Below, piece after piece: positions 26,417 through 34,579 of a DNA stretch of 64,000 bases. Within the stretch, counting starts at the first letter, position 1. Every line of letters starts with the position of its first letter. The position numbers and the translations under genes were made by a program. Below the pieces are notes generated by a model. It worked only from the letters and a program-made list of their open reading frames with translations, did no database searches and was not told where the DNA came from. The stretch is from Arthrobacter rhizosphaerae (lineage in GTDB: Bacteria > Actinomycetota > Actinomycetes > Actinomycetales > Micrococcaceae): assembly GCF_023062595.1 (NCBI RefSeq), contig NZ_JALLAN010000012.1, positions 94,880 to 158,879 on the forward strand, read 5' to 3'.

Positions 26417-27673
26417 ATGACGTTTTTTGAGAAAGCGGACCCGGGAAATGGACAGTTAAAGGAAGACAGCACCGGGGAGCATTTTCCATTGGGGGGTTTG
26501 CTTCTGCTTTCCACGGCGATCTTCATCTCGATGTCAACAGAGTTTTTGCCGGGAGGGCTCATCCCGCAAATTGCTGAAACCTTCCAGCGCCCTCCAAGCG
26601 ATGCAGGCAACCTCATCACGGTTTTCGCGTTGACGGTCATACTGACCGCTGCGCCCTTAGCCGCGGTAACCCGTCGGATCCCCCGTAAAGCATTGGTCCT
26701 GGTTTCGTTTGCCGCCATTGGGGCTGCGAACGCAGCGACAGCCCTCTCGACGACATTCGAGATGTTGCTTGCGGCGCGAATACTCGGCGCAGTGGCCCAT
26801 GGGGCCTTCTGGTCGGTCGTTGCAGCATACCCGGCCTCTCTTGTCCGTTCGTCACAGTTAGGGAAGGCGACCGCTGTGACGGCGGCAGGTGGTTCTGTCG
26901 CAGGCGTTCTGGGCATCCCCCTGGGGAACGCGCTTGGGCAGATGTTTGGGTGGCGCGTGTCATTCGCCGCGTTGGTCGGCCTTACGTTATTGGTCTTCCT
27001 TCTGATGGTTAGATTCCTTCCGCCCATCACAAGCTTCGTTCCGAGGCAGGAGGCAGATGACGCGGGCAAGCCAACCCCGGACGCCACCTTGCCTGCTGTC
27101 CTGATGATCTGCTTCCTGATTCTTTTCGTTGTGGCCGCGCAGAACGCCTTTGGCACCTATGGTGTCGTGTGGTTGCTGGACGTCGTCAAGGTCGCACCGG
27201 AGGCCGTTCCCATAGTTCTTTTGGCGGGGGGAATCGCAAGTGCAGGTGGAGTCGCGCTGACCGGTGCCTATTATGGTCGTGCGCCGATTCGACTTTTCGT
27301 CGGCGCGTTGGCCCTCATGGTTGGCATCCTGTTCTCTCTTCCTGCGGCTGCCGAGTCGGGGTACCAAGCTGTAGTTTGGATTCTCCTCATCCTCATGGGG
27401 GCCGTGTTTGGCGGAATCCCCATCATGCTCCAAACGAGGATGATGTGGACGGCTTCCCCCCGTGCTCGGAGTATTGCTGCCGCGCTTCAGACCACCGCGT
27501 TCAACGTCGGCATTGGGAGCGGCGCCTTTATGGGCGGCGTAGTCCTGGAGCGGAGCACTGCGGAGGCATTGCCATTTTTTGCAGCCATACTCATGTTCAT
27601 GGCATTCCTGACGGCGATGGGCTGGGAGGTTAAACGCCAGCGAAACAGCCGGAGAGGGAAGTTGGTGAGTTAG
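26417..27673 (+). CDS. MFS transporter (DHA1/AraJ-like, 12 TM)
   Basis: A 418-residue major facilitator. About twelve hydrophobic segments are visible, beginning GGLLLLSTAIFISMSTEFLPGGL, with LITVFALTVILTAAPLAAVTRRIPRKALV as the TM2-3 loop signature of the DHA1 group and FNVGIGSGAFMGG in TM11. AraJ-type members usually export sugars or drugs rather than import them. In this context it may relieve sugar stress or export galactosides. ATG 26417 is chosen because GAGGA at 26406-26410 is correctly spaced for it and too close for ATG 26411. A short GCGGG-AA-CCCGC hairpin lies just after the stop (27679-27690). Confidence 0.88.
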   Translation: MTFFEKADPGNGQLKEDSTGEHFPLGGLLLLSTAIFISMSTEFLPGGLIPQIAETFQRPPSDAGNLITVFALTVILTAAPLAAVTRRIPRKALVLVSFAAIGAANAATALSTTFEMLLAARILGAVAHGAFWSVVAAYPASLVRSSQLGKATAVTAAGGSVAGVLGIPLGNALGQMFGWRVSFAALVGLTLLVFLLMVRFLPPITSFVPRQEADDAGKPTPDATLPAVLMICFLILFVVAAQNAFGTYGVVWLLDVVKVAPEAVPIVLLAGGIASAGGVALTGAYYGRAPIRLFVGALALMVGILFSLPAAAESGYQAVVWILLILMGAVFGGIPIMLQTRMMWTASPRARSIAAALQTTAFNVGIGSGAFMGGVVLERSTAEALPFFAAILMFMAFLTAMGWEVKRQRNSRRGKLVS

Positions 27674-27866
27674 GCAAGGCGGGAACCCGCAGATAGTTCT
27701 CGAATATGCGCCAAGTGGCTGTCACACATTGGACGGCGATGAGGGTGCGGCCTTCACCGTCGCACCTGCCAATAACTTGAACGAGTACACCAGGCGCTAT
27801 GCCTTTCTCAACCACGCTACTGCAGCCTCGCGCTGTTCCTGGGATAGCTACCTATGTGCGCGCAAA

Positions 27867-27921
27867 AACTGCTCCCCGGGAGTCGGAACTGACTTCTCAG
27901 TCCAACTTCCGGGGAGCAGTT
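27867..27921 (-). terminator. Rho-independent terminator of the secreted hydrolase gene
   Basis: AACTGCTCCCCGG (27867-27879) pairs with CCGGGGAGCAGTT (27909-27921), and the inner arms pair further. On the minus strand the stem is followed by a five-T run, directly after the hydrolase stop at 27964. It may also stop transcription of the MFS gene arriving from the other side. Confidence 0.85.
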
Positions 27922-27963
27922 CATGGCTGCGGGGCCCTGCCTCGATGGTGCGGAGTGTCGCTC

Positions 27964-29820
27964 TTATCCTGCGGCAGTAACGACAACCTTGATTCGGTCC
28001 AGGTTTTGGGCCAGCGCGAACTTGGCCGTGGGGTCGCCATGGCGCTCTGAGGAGATGCGAAGCGCGACAAGGTACGTGCCCGCCTTCTCAAAGGCGGCAG
28101 TGGTCTGAAGCGTGATGACGTTCCCGGTCCGGGTCAGCGGGGCGTCCGTGTATACGCCGTCGCCGTCGAGGTCCCATTCCGCCTTGATGATTTCACCGGC
28201 GCCCGGGGGAACCTGCGCCTTGGCCATGAGCGTGACACCCTGGCCGGCCGCTATTGTGGCGGTCTCCTTGCCTTGGATGGTTATATCGACGGTTGGTTGG
28301 ATCCCCCGACGGCCGGCAGCGTTGTCGGGCACGATGATCTGAGCGTCTTTGACCTGGTAGTTCGTGGATGCGGGCGGGGTCACACCCTTCTCGGCCCACT
28401 CGGAGACGTCCCGGAGCGCCTGCTCTGCCATGCCGTACCAATCAACGAGGTATTTGGCCCGTTCCTCCCCTGGGACGGGAGGGCCCTGATGGTCCGCGTG
28501 GTCATTGAAGTAGACGCGGTAGGTGTCGGCCGCGGATTTGCCCAGGCTGGTCTCGACCCGCTGGCGGTACCAGTCGGTGTGCCACGGCAGGGCATCGTTA
28601 TCGTAGAGGTTGGACACAGCGATCACCTTGCCCTTGATGGAGCCGTTGAAAGCGGTGTTGCCGGAAACGGCGCCGCCGAAGCCCGGGGCCTTCACGGGCC
28701 GTTGGGGATAGAGTGGAGTGCCGTCCTGCCCGCGGAACTGGTCGAGCCCGATCCAGCCTTCACTGGCGGCAGGGATCTGGTAGCGGTAGTAGAAGCGATT
28801 GGCGATGTTCCAGCGGTTTGCGACCGTATCGCCCGCTTTGGCGAGTTCCGCCCGGACGCGCTCACCCAGTGGGGAGTTCTCCCTGCCGAGGTAACCGTCC
28901 GCGCTCCAGAAGTCGTCGGCGTAGGTTGGATCATAAGAAAGCGGGACGCTGGAGTCGAGACCGTTGGGGAACTGGTCAGAGCGGCCAAGCAGGTAGTCAG
29001 GGTTCTCCCAACCCTTCCAAGGGATGCCGAGCGCGTGCACCTCCTTCAGCATTGCCTGTTCGGCGGCGTCGAGGCCAGCGTATGGGTCACCGCTCCCGCC
29101 AGGCAGCAACGCGGTCCGGATCTGGTCAGCCTTGTCGCCGAGGATGAGTTCGGCGGCGGACCGGCCGAGGAAGTTGTAGGACGTCGGGGTGGGCACTGCC
29201 TGCACCATCGGGACGAACCCCTGCCACACGTCGGTGGTGTTCTCGGCCGCGCCAATTGTCTGGAAGGAGCCTCCGCTGGGTCCGTAGAGGTAGCCGGAGA
29301 TGGGTTTGGCAGTGCCGTAATATTTCGCGGCTACGGATTCGGCGAACTTCGCGGCTGCAGCCGCGGGTCGGTATCCCAGAGATACGAAGTTGTTTCCAGC
29401 CTGAACGGCGTAACCGCCGCTGGAGAGGGCGAACCCTATTGCGCGTTCGTCCGCCTGGGAAGTATCAGGCAAGGTAGGGAACACGATGGGGTAGGTGAAC
29501 TGGAAGAAGCGCCCCTCCCACTGTGCCTTGTTCTCCTGTGCATGGAGGTAGATGGTGAATTGGATGTTCGTCCCCTCGAAATGCCCGCGTACTCGGTGGT
29601 GTGGCACCGGCGCCGATTCGTCAGTTTCACTGTCAATGACGGGCGTGGCGTAAGTCTGGTCGAGGCAGTCGGCAGTTACTTGCATGGCGCCTGCGATAGT
29701 GGCGCAGGTGGGCGTGGCGGCCAGCGCCGACCCCGGTGTACTTAGCCCGCTAGCGAGCAGCAACATCGCTGCGATGGCGCCGGTCCCTCCGCGGCGGGCG
29801 AGGGTGGAGTGAATCGTCAT
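27964..29820 (-). CDS. Secreted alpha/beta hydrolase (tannase/feruloyl-esterase-like) with C-terminal PKD-like domain
   Basis: A 618-residue exported protein. The N-terminus has basic residues, a hydrophobic core (AIAAMLLLASGL) and an ALA cleavage region near residue 35. The body is an alpha/beta hydrolase with GYLYGPSGGSFQ (putative nucleophile Ser182) and a late FNDHADHQGPP segment providing a candidate catalytic His. The last 110 residues resemble a PKD/Ig-like domain with AEWDLDGDGVYTD. Arrangement and length resemble secreted tannase or feruloyl esterase relatives, but the GCSTGG signature of true tannases is absent, so specificity is open. It is the only clearly secreted enzyme in the window and may act on the intact polymer. 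An operator-like TGGAACGTTTCAAC lies upstream. Confidence 0.75.
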   Translation of the reverse strand: MTIHSTLARRGGTGAIAAMLLLASGLSTPGSALAATPTCATIAGAMQVTADCLDQTYATPVIDSETDESAPVPHHRVRGHFEGTNIQFTIYLHAQENKAQWEGRFFQFTYPIVFPTLPDTSQADERAIGFALSSGGYAVQAGNNFVSLGYRPAAAAAKFAESVAAKYYGTAKPISGYLYGPSGGSFQTIGAAENTTDVWQGFVPMVQAVPTPTSYNFLGRSAAELILGDKADQIRTALLPGGSGDPYAGLDAAEQAMLKEVHALGIPWKGWENPDYLLGRSDQFPNGLDSSVPLSYDPTYADDFWSADGYLGRENSPLGERVRAELAKAGDTVANRWNIANRFYYRYQIPAASEGWIGLDQFRGQDGTPLYPQRPVKAPGFGGAVSGNTAFNGSIKGKVIAVSNLYDNDALPWHTDWYRQRVETSLGKSAADTYRVYFNDHADHQGPPVPGEERAKYLVDWYGMAEQALRDVSEWAEKGVTPPASTNYQVKDAQIIVPDNAAGRRGIQPTVDITIQGKETATIAAGQGVTLMAKAQVPPGAGEIIKAEWDLDGDGVYTDAPLTRTGNVITLQTTAAFEKAGTYLVALRISSERHGDPTAKFALAQNLDRIKVVVTAAG

Positions 29821-29901
29821 TTGTCTTCCTTCATTGGGGTCTCCAGCGTTGTCGGAGGCGAGACATCGGAGTCAATCAGGCGCGATGGAGAACGTCCTCA
29901 A

Positions 29902-29938
29902 TGGAACGTTTCAACGCACCTTGTATGCGGATGCATAC
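29902..29938 (-). promoter_or_regulatory. Operator-like sites upstream of the secreted hydrolase
   Basis: TGGAACGTTTCAAC at 29902-29915 shares the GAACGTT core of the LacI-type sites elsewhere in the window. Nearby, GTATGC-GGAT-GCATAC at 29923-29938 is a second inverted repeat. Both lie 80-120 nt before the hydrolase start on the minus strand. Confidence 0.5.
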
Positions 29939-30256
29939 CGCTCAACCCCTACATTTCGTAGCGTCACGCTGAGGAGTGTGTATAAACCTTGGCCGGAGGC
30001 GTTCCGGCCGGAGAGTGGGGGGGACAAAGGTAAGAAAGGCGTTTTAGGCCTGTCTGAGAGCGTGGGGCGTGCAACAGTCTGTTCCCAGGCGGTGGTGGCT
30101 TCCGCCCATCGATATGACCAGCCATTCCATGCGCACGATTGCCTCGGAGCTTCACGTCTGTCACGGCCGCGGCGTCGTAATTTCGAGCCGTTTCAGACGA
30201 TGGGACTCCACTCCGCAGGGGAGCAGGGTATGGGCTACGAGGAATTTGGGAAAGCA

Positions 30257-30289
30257 CGATCGGGCCCCGCTAAATGCCGAGCCCGATCG
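30257..30289 (-). terminator. Stem-loop after the ABC transporter operon
   Basis: CGATCGGGC (30257-30265) and GCCCGATCG (30281-30289) form a 9-bp stem just downstream of the binding-protein stop. It is the likely end of the minus-strand transporter operon; a T-run is short. Confidence 0.6.
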
Positions 30290-30299
30290 CCAGGGTTAA

Positions 30300-31577
30300 T
30301 TATTTCTTGTAGACAGCGTCCAACTTTTCAGCAACTTGGCGCGGCGTCGCGTCACCGAGGATCAGCGATTGAATCGTCTGATTGAGTTGCGTCTGGACTT
30401 CGGCCTGCACGGTGCCGAGCGGTGCGTAAGAGCCGCTCTTGATAAGTTCAGCGAACGTGGCCAGCTCTTCGGGTGCCTTGTAGGCGTCATTCGGGAGCAC
30501 AGGCACGGACGCGAAGCCCTTGGCATAAATCGCTGATGGCTCAGCCTCGCCCATGAACTCGAGGAACGCCTGTGCGGCAGTCGGGTTCTTCGCCTTCGCG
30601 TTGATGGTATTGACAAAGCCGGGCAGCGCTACGACTTTCGTGTCCGCAGCATTGTTCGTCGCCGGCATGGGCGCTACTTTGAAGCTGTTGCCCGGCGCGG
30701 CCTTTTGGACCTGACCGAGCACTGCGCCGACGCTAACAGTGGCAAGCGCGGTGCCCTTTGCTACCTCCTGCACGGCCTGGTCACTCGAACGGCCGAGAGC
30801 GCCTTCACCGAAGCAGCCTAGGTCGCCCATCTTCTTGTAGATCTCGAACTGCTTGACCCACACGGAGTCGGTGTACTTTGCTTTCCCGGCGGCCATGTCG
30901 GCGTCAAACTTTACCGGGTCGGGTTCAAGTGTCGCGAGCTGAGCGTAAGTCAGCATCTGTGGGCCGGCAGGATCGCCGAGGCCGAGGGCGTAGGCGTAGA
31001 TGCCCTTGTCCTTAGCGGCGGTGCAGAGCTGATAGGTCTCGTCCACGGTCGTGGGGATCTTCAGGCCGAGCTCGTCGAGTTTAGTTTTGTTGTAGATTCC
31101 GGCGAGTGGCTGGAGGGCTCCGGGGTAGGCGTACGTTTTGTCTTGGTAGTTCACTGATGGCTTCCAGGCGTCCGGGACATCCTTCGTCCAGGGCGCTTCG
31201 ATTGGAGCGATGCGGCCAGTGGAGGAGAGGTGGGCGACAGTGTCGGCGGGGTCCTTTATCGTGCCGCCGGGAAATGATGTGAGGATGTCAGGGGCGGTGC
31301 CGCCCTGCAGTTGGGTCATGACGAGTTGGCCGACGTCACCGCCTTGGTAGTCGAATTTTACGTCGACCTTGGGGTACTTCTTTTTGAAGTCTGCAGCGAT
31401 CTGTTCGTAGGTGTCCTTGAAGTATGACGAGAACAGTCCGGTCAGGGTGCCGCTTGGCTCGCCGCCGTCTGTCTGGTTAGTTGCGCTGGTGCTGCCGGTG
31501 CTGCCGGCGCATCCTGCAAGGCTGATTGCCGTGAGGGTAGCGACGGCGGCGGTTACGACGCGGTTGAGGATCTTCAT
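30300..31577 (-). CDS. Sugar ABC transporter substrate-binding lipoprotein (transporter 1)
   Basis: A 425-residue family-1 solute-binding protein. The lipoprotein signal is clear: basic start, hydrophobic stretch and lipobox LAGC with Cys at residue 23, followed by a Ser/Thr/Gly-rich linker. The mature part shows LTGLFSSYFKDTYEQIAADFKKKYPKVDVKFDY, typical of carbohydrate-binding members. It would be anchored outside the membrane and deliver an oligosaccharide to the two permeases encoded upstream. Unusually for this window the gene order is permease-permease-binding protein, while cassettes A and B start with the binding protein. A small hairpin separates it from the permease gene. The GTAGAACGTT operator before the operon suggests a rhamnoside ligand (inference). 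Confidence 0.92.
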   Translation of the reverse strand: MKILNRVVTAAVATLTAISLAGCAGSTGSTSATNQTDGGEPSGTLTGLFSSYFKDTYEQIAADFKKKYPKVDVKFDYQGGDVGQLVMTQLQGGTAPDILTSFPGGTIKDPADTVAHLSSTGRIAPIEAPWTKDVPDAWKPSVNYQDKTYAYPGALQPLAGIYNKTKLDELGLKIPTTVDETYQLCTAAKDKGIYAYALGLGDPAGPQMLTYAQLATLEPDPVKFDADMAAGKAKYTDSVWVKQFEIYKKMGDLGCFGEGALGRSSDQAVQEVAKGTALATVSVGAVLGQVQKAAPGNSFKVAPMPATNNAADTKVVALPGFVNTINAKAKNPTAAQAFLEFMGEAEPSAIYAKGFASVPVLPNDAYKAPEELATFAELIKSGSYAPLGTVQAEVQTQLNQTIQSLILGDATPRQVAEKLDAVYKK

Positions 31578-31638
31578 CGATCGTTCTCCTCCTGTGGAGT
31601 GGTGCTGTGATTAATGGTGCATTGTTGAGTGGAACTAC

Positions 31639-31655
31639 CCGGTGATGGGCACCGG
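31639..31655 (-). repeat. Intercistronic stem-loop between permease and binding-protein genes
   Basis: CCGGTG-ATGGG-CACCGG lies in the 103-nt gap between the second permease and the binding-protein gene. Such loops commonly adjust the ratio of the abundant binding protein to the permeases. Confidence 0.45.
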
Positions 31656-31680
31656 ACATTGTGCTCGGACTGGTTGGGGA

Positions 31681-32508
31681 TCATCCCTTCAGTCCACCTG
31701 CGAATCCCTGGATTACGTAACGTTGGAACATCAGGTAGAGCGCCAGGACTGGGACCATCGAGATCAGTAGCGACGCGAAGATGAGCGGCCAGTTCGTGGT
31801 GTACTGCCCGACGAACTGGTAGATGGCCATGGGAATGGTCACCTGGCCGCTTCCCGAGAGGTAGATCAGGGGCGTGAAGAAGTCGTTCCACACCCCGACG
31901 CTGTTGAGGATGACACAGGTCCCAAGGGCGGGGCGCAACAGAGGGATGACGACGTGCCAAAAGGCCATCAGGGGGCTGCATCCGTCGATCTGCGCAGCCT
32001 CCTCATAATCGAGTGGGACGCTGGCTCTCAGGAAGGTCGTAATGAGGAAGACCGTGAATGGCAACTGCACGCCGCTGTAGACGATGATGAGTGCCCACAC
32101 CGTGCCGAGAAGACCCAGGTCGCGCATCTGGATGTAGAGAGGTATGAGTGCCAGCTGGAACGGCAGCAGTAAGCCCATCATAAAGAAGTAGAAAGTTCCG
32201 GTGGAGAGGCGCGAGGTCGACCGGGCCAGCGGGTACGACGCCATTGTACCGATCACGAGCACCACGAGGCACGAGATCGACGTGACGATCAGGCTGGTGA
32301 TGATTGACCCCGGCAGGGACGAAGTGGTCCAGGCAGTGATGAAGTTGTCGAATGTCGGGCGGGAACTCGGAAAGATTGGTGGTGTTAGATCGTCAGCGGG
32401 CCGGAGCGTCAGGTTGATAAGAACGTAGACCGGGAGAAGGAAAATGAGCGTTGACCCGTAGGCGGTGATGTTGGCACCGAAACGGCTCCAAAGGCCTGTT
32501 GTTTTCAT
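31681..32508 (-). CDS. ABC transporter permease, MalG-like (transporter 1)
   Basis: A 275-residue inner-membrane permease with six predicted helices. The first is STLIFLLPVYVLINL, and the coupling EAA loop reads YEEAAQIDGCSPLMAFWHVVIPLLRPALG. The C-terminal FQRYVIQGFAGGLKG ending is typical of MalG-type sugar permeases. The start overlaps the preceding permease by 4 nt (ATGA), so the two are coupled and form the heterodimeric channel. No ATPase gene is present; a shared MsiK-like ATPase elsewhere is the usual actinobacterial solution. Confidence 0.92.
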   Translation of the reverse strand: MKTTGLWSRFGANITAYGSTLIFLLPVYVLINLTLRPADDLTPPIFPSSRPTFDNFITAWTTSSLPGSIITSLIVTSISCLVVLVIGTMASYPLARSTSRLSTGTFYFFMMGLLLPFQLALIPLYIQMRDLGLLGTVWALIIVYSGVQLPFTVFLITTFLRASVPLDYEEAAQIDGCSPLMAFWHVVIPLLRPALGTCVILNSVGVWNDFFTPLIYLSGSGQVTIPMAIYQFVGQYTTNWPLIFASLLISMVPVLALYLMFQRYVIQGFAGGLKG

Positions 32509-33467
32509 GAGTTGCGCTCCTGGCGGCGTAGGACCGAGAACTGAATGATAGAGAGGATCGCGATGCCGATCGCGAGGAGAAGGGCGAGAGCGGCCGAACG
32601 TCCGTAGTCGGCGTACTGGGAGAAATAGGTGTAAATGAGCGTCGCGATGGTCTGCGTCTGATTGCCGGGTCCGCCGTTGGTAAGCGCAAAGATCTGGTCG
32701 AAAATCTTCAGTCCGCCGATGAGTCCGAGCATGAGGTTGATGGTGATCGCGGGGGCGAGCAGCGGACGGACTACGAACCAGAAGCGCGTCCAGTAGCCTG
32801 CGCCGTCGATGGCCGCCGCCTCTTCTAGCTCGGCTGGTACGCCTTGGAGTCCGGCTAGGTAGATGATCATGTTGCCACCGATGGATTGCCAGAGAACGGT
32901 GACGATGATAATGACCATTGCCGTCGTTGGATTGCCGAGAAAGTCGACCGGCTGCTGACCGAGAGCAGCCAGGACCTGGTTGACTCCACCTACACCGGGT
33001 GGGCCGAAGATGTACTTGAACAGGTAGCCAACAACGAGCGAGGAGACGACCATCGGTGCGAAGACGATGGTGCGCAGCATGTTGCGTCCGAACACCCGTC
33101 CGTTGAGCAGAAGCGCGAGGGCTAAACCGATGATGTTCTGTGCAACCACGACGACGAAGGCCAACTGGAGCGTACGGAATACCGCCGGGCCCGCGTCTGT
33201 GCTGAAAATGCGCGTGAAGTTTTCAAGCCCTGTGAAATTCGGTGCGCCCACTGTCCCGAATGACCAATCAGTGAAAGCGCCTTGAAGACCCTGAAAGGTG
33301 GGCACGACAACAACGTAGAGATACACGGCCGCGCCGGGCAGTATCAACCACCAAAGTTCGCGTCCGACAGAACGGACACGACGGCGCTTGCGGGGAGAAA
33401 TTGATGTTTCCTTAACCGCCGGGGGCACCCCGCTACGCGTGGGAAGTTCAACACCACTGGATGACAT
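32505..33467 (-). CDS. ABC transporter permease, MalF-like (transporter 1)
   Basis: A 320-residue permease with a cytoplasmic N-terminus rich in Arg/Lys (KRRRVRSVGRELWW), a first helix LILPGAAVYLYVVVV and the EAA loop LEEAAAIDGAGYWTRFWFVVRPLLAPA. It ends with a hydrophobic helix and RRQERNS. It is the first gene of the transporter operon. The operator GTAGAACGTTATAC and a TATAAC hexamer lie 75-90 nt upstream. It pairs with the MalG-like permease encoded next. Confidence 0.92.
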   Translation of the reverse strand: MSSSGVELPTRSGVPPAVKETSISPRKRRRVRSVGRELWWLILPGAAVYLYVVVVPTFQGLQGAFTDWSFGTVGAPNFTGLENFTRIFSTDAGPAVFRTLQLAFVVVVAQNIIGLALALLLNGRVFGRNMLRTIVFAPMVVSSLVVGYLFKYIFGPPGVGGVNQVLAALGQQPVDFLGNPTTAMVIIIVTVLWQSIGGNMIIYLAGLQGVPAELEEAAAIDGAGYWTRFWFVVRPLLAPAITINLMLGLIGGLKIFDQIFALTNGGPGNQTQTIATLIYTYFSQYADYGRSAALALLLAIGIAILSIIQFSVLRRQERNS

Positions 33468-33540
33468 GACACTCCTTCGTGCTCAAATGCGATATCGCTT
33501 AAGCGCCGAGAGGAGATTTCGGCGTCGATATGCGTTTCGC

Positions 33541-33554
33541 GTAGAACGTTATAC
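33541..33554 (-). promoter_or_regulatory. LacI-type operator over the -10 of the transporter operon
   Basis: The plus strand reads GTAGAACGTTATAC. On the minus strand the site begins GTATAACGTT, so a -10-like TATAAC overlaps the operator, 74-87 nt before the permease start. Binding there would directly block transcription. Confidence 0.65.
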
Positions 33555-34579
33555 TCGGCAGGTTTCAAAAACAAGTGGAACGTATCAATCAGGTGCCGCA
33601 AGCTTCGCCGAGCCTATGAATCCCATTGGCCTGACGGAGCGTGCAGCACTTCGTGCCATATTTGCCGATCGTCAGTTTTCATGTGAACTGGGGGCCCGTC
33701 TTGCGATGATTCCCTGCTGACAGCTAAGGCTAGATGAGTTCCGCTAATTGGATTATAGTTCCAACGGATGAAAATAGCGACCCCTTTGGCGATATGTTCG
33801 GCCTGGAAACCCCTCCGATCCGCTGCTTTACGGAAGTTACATGGTGAACCGCCGCTCGAACGGGTTTCTCGGGGCCGCTGTCCAATGATGTTGAGAGGAA
33901 CACCGGGAATTACTAACAGGCAGCTCACCGAGCGTAGAAACTCCGATCTGCTATACGACCTCGGAGGCTCATTCTTCGTCAGCCCTATGACCAGTTCCTC
34001 GGAGACGAACTGCTCGAGTCCACGCGGAGAACCTTTCCCTTTGCCGTCCCGCCGCGACTTATACCTTCGTCGCCGGACTCTCGCTAGGCGGCTACGGGAG
34101 CACTCGCAAAGGCGCTTCGGTACTGGAACAAGTTCAGTCACATTGGCGTGCCATCACCGGGTCTTCTGCTGGGTGAACCAACTAGTACACCTATTGTTTC
34201 TTTCGCCCGGGGAACGAGCAGCGCTGCCATCCCCCTGAAGGGATCACTGCGACGCTTTAGCAAGGAGCAGCGGCACCTTCCGAGGGAAGTAACCCTTTGA
34301 CGGCTGACCGGCGCCAGGTTGGCAGAGTTCTTGCTCCCATCGCATCCGAAGTGCCAAAAACCAGAGGGTCGGAATGGGACGGTGGCATTTTTGCCAACTG
34401 CGTCTATACGAGGGCTGGCCCCGCGCCGATTACGCACGGGAGCCGGCGTCTGCCGTCGACCGCAGCGACGGCCGCAACAGGTCGAAGTGCTGCGAACAAA
34501 AGAACTGGCTGGCAGTGTACTGTCCAACGCTGGGGTTGAGCCTTCGTGCGAAGCTGTCAGTCCCTTGGTGGCGGGCGCG
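33555..34579. other. One-kilobase degraded intergenic region
   Basis: Apart from the esterase remnant, this stretch shows only short overlapping frames without family similarity, ribosome-binding sites or domain motifs. It looks like decayed coding DNA between two operons. Confidence 0.5.
33975..34146 (+). pseudogene. Remnant of an esterase-D/acyl-esterase-type hydrolase
   Basis: Conceptual translation at 34054-34101 gives ATYTFVAGLSLGGYGS, the nucleophile-elbow region of esterase-D/feruloyl-esterase-type hydrolases (GLSLGGYG). Just upstream, in another frame, YDQFLGDELLESTRRTFPF resembles the helix preceding that motif. The frames are broken and the rest is not recognisable, so this is an inactivated fragment. 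Confidence 0.45.

Noticed and set aside
28273..29745. Long open frame (490 codons) on the plus strand antisense to the secreted hydrolase
   Set aside because: It is the high-GC mirror of a well-supported gene, lacks domain motifs and has no ribosome-binding site.
29834..30385. Plus-strand frame of 183 codons between the secreted hydrolase and transporter 1
   Set aside because: It runs through a promoter region and a terminator hairpin and into the binding-protein gene in antisense; no domain is seen.
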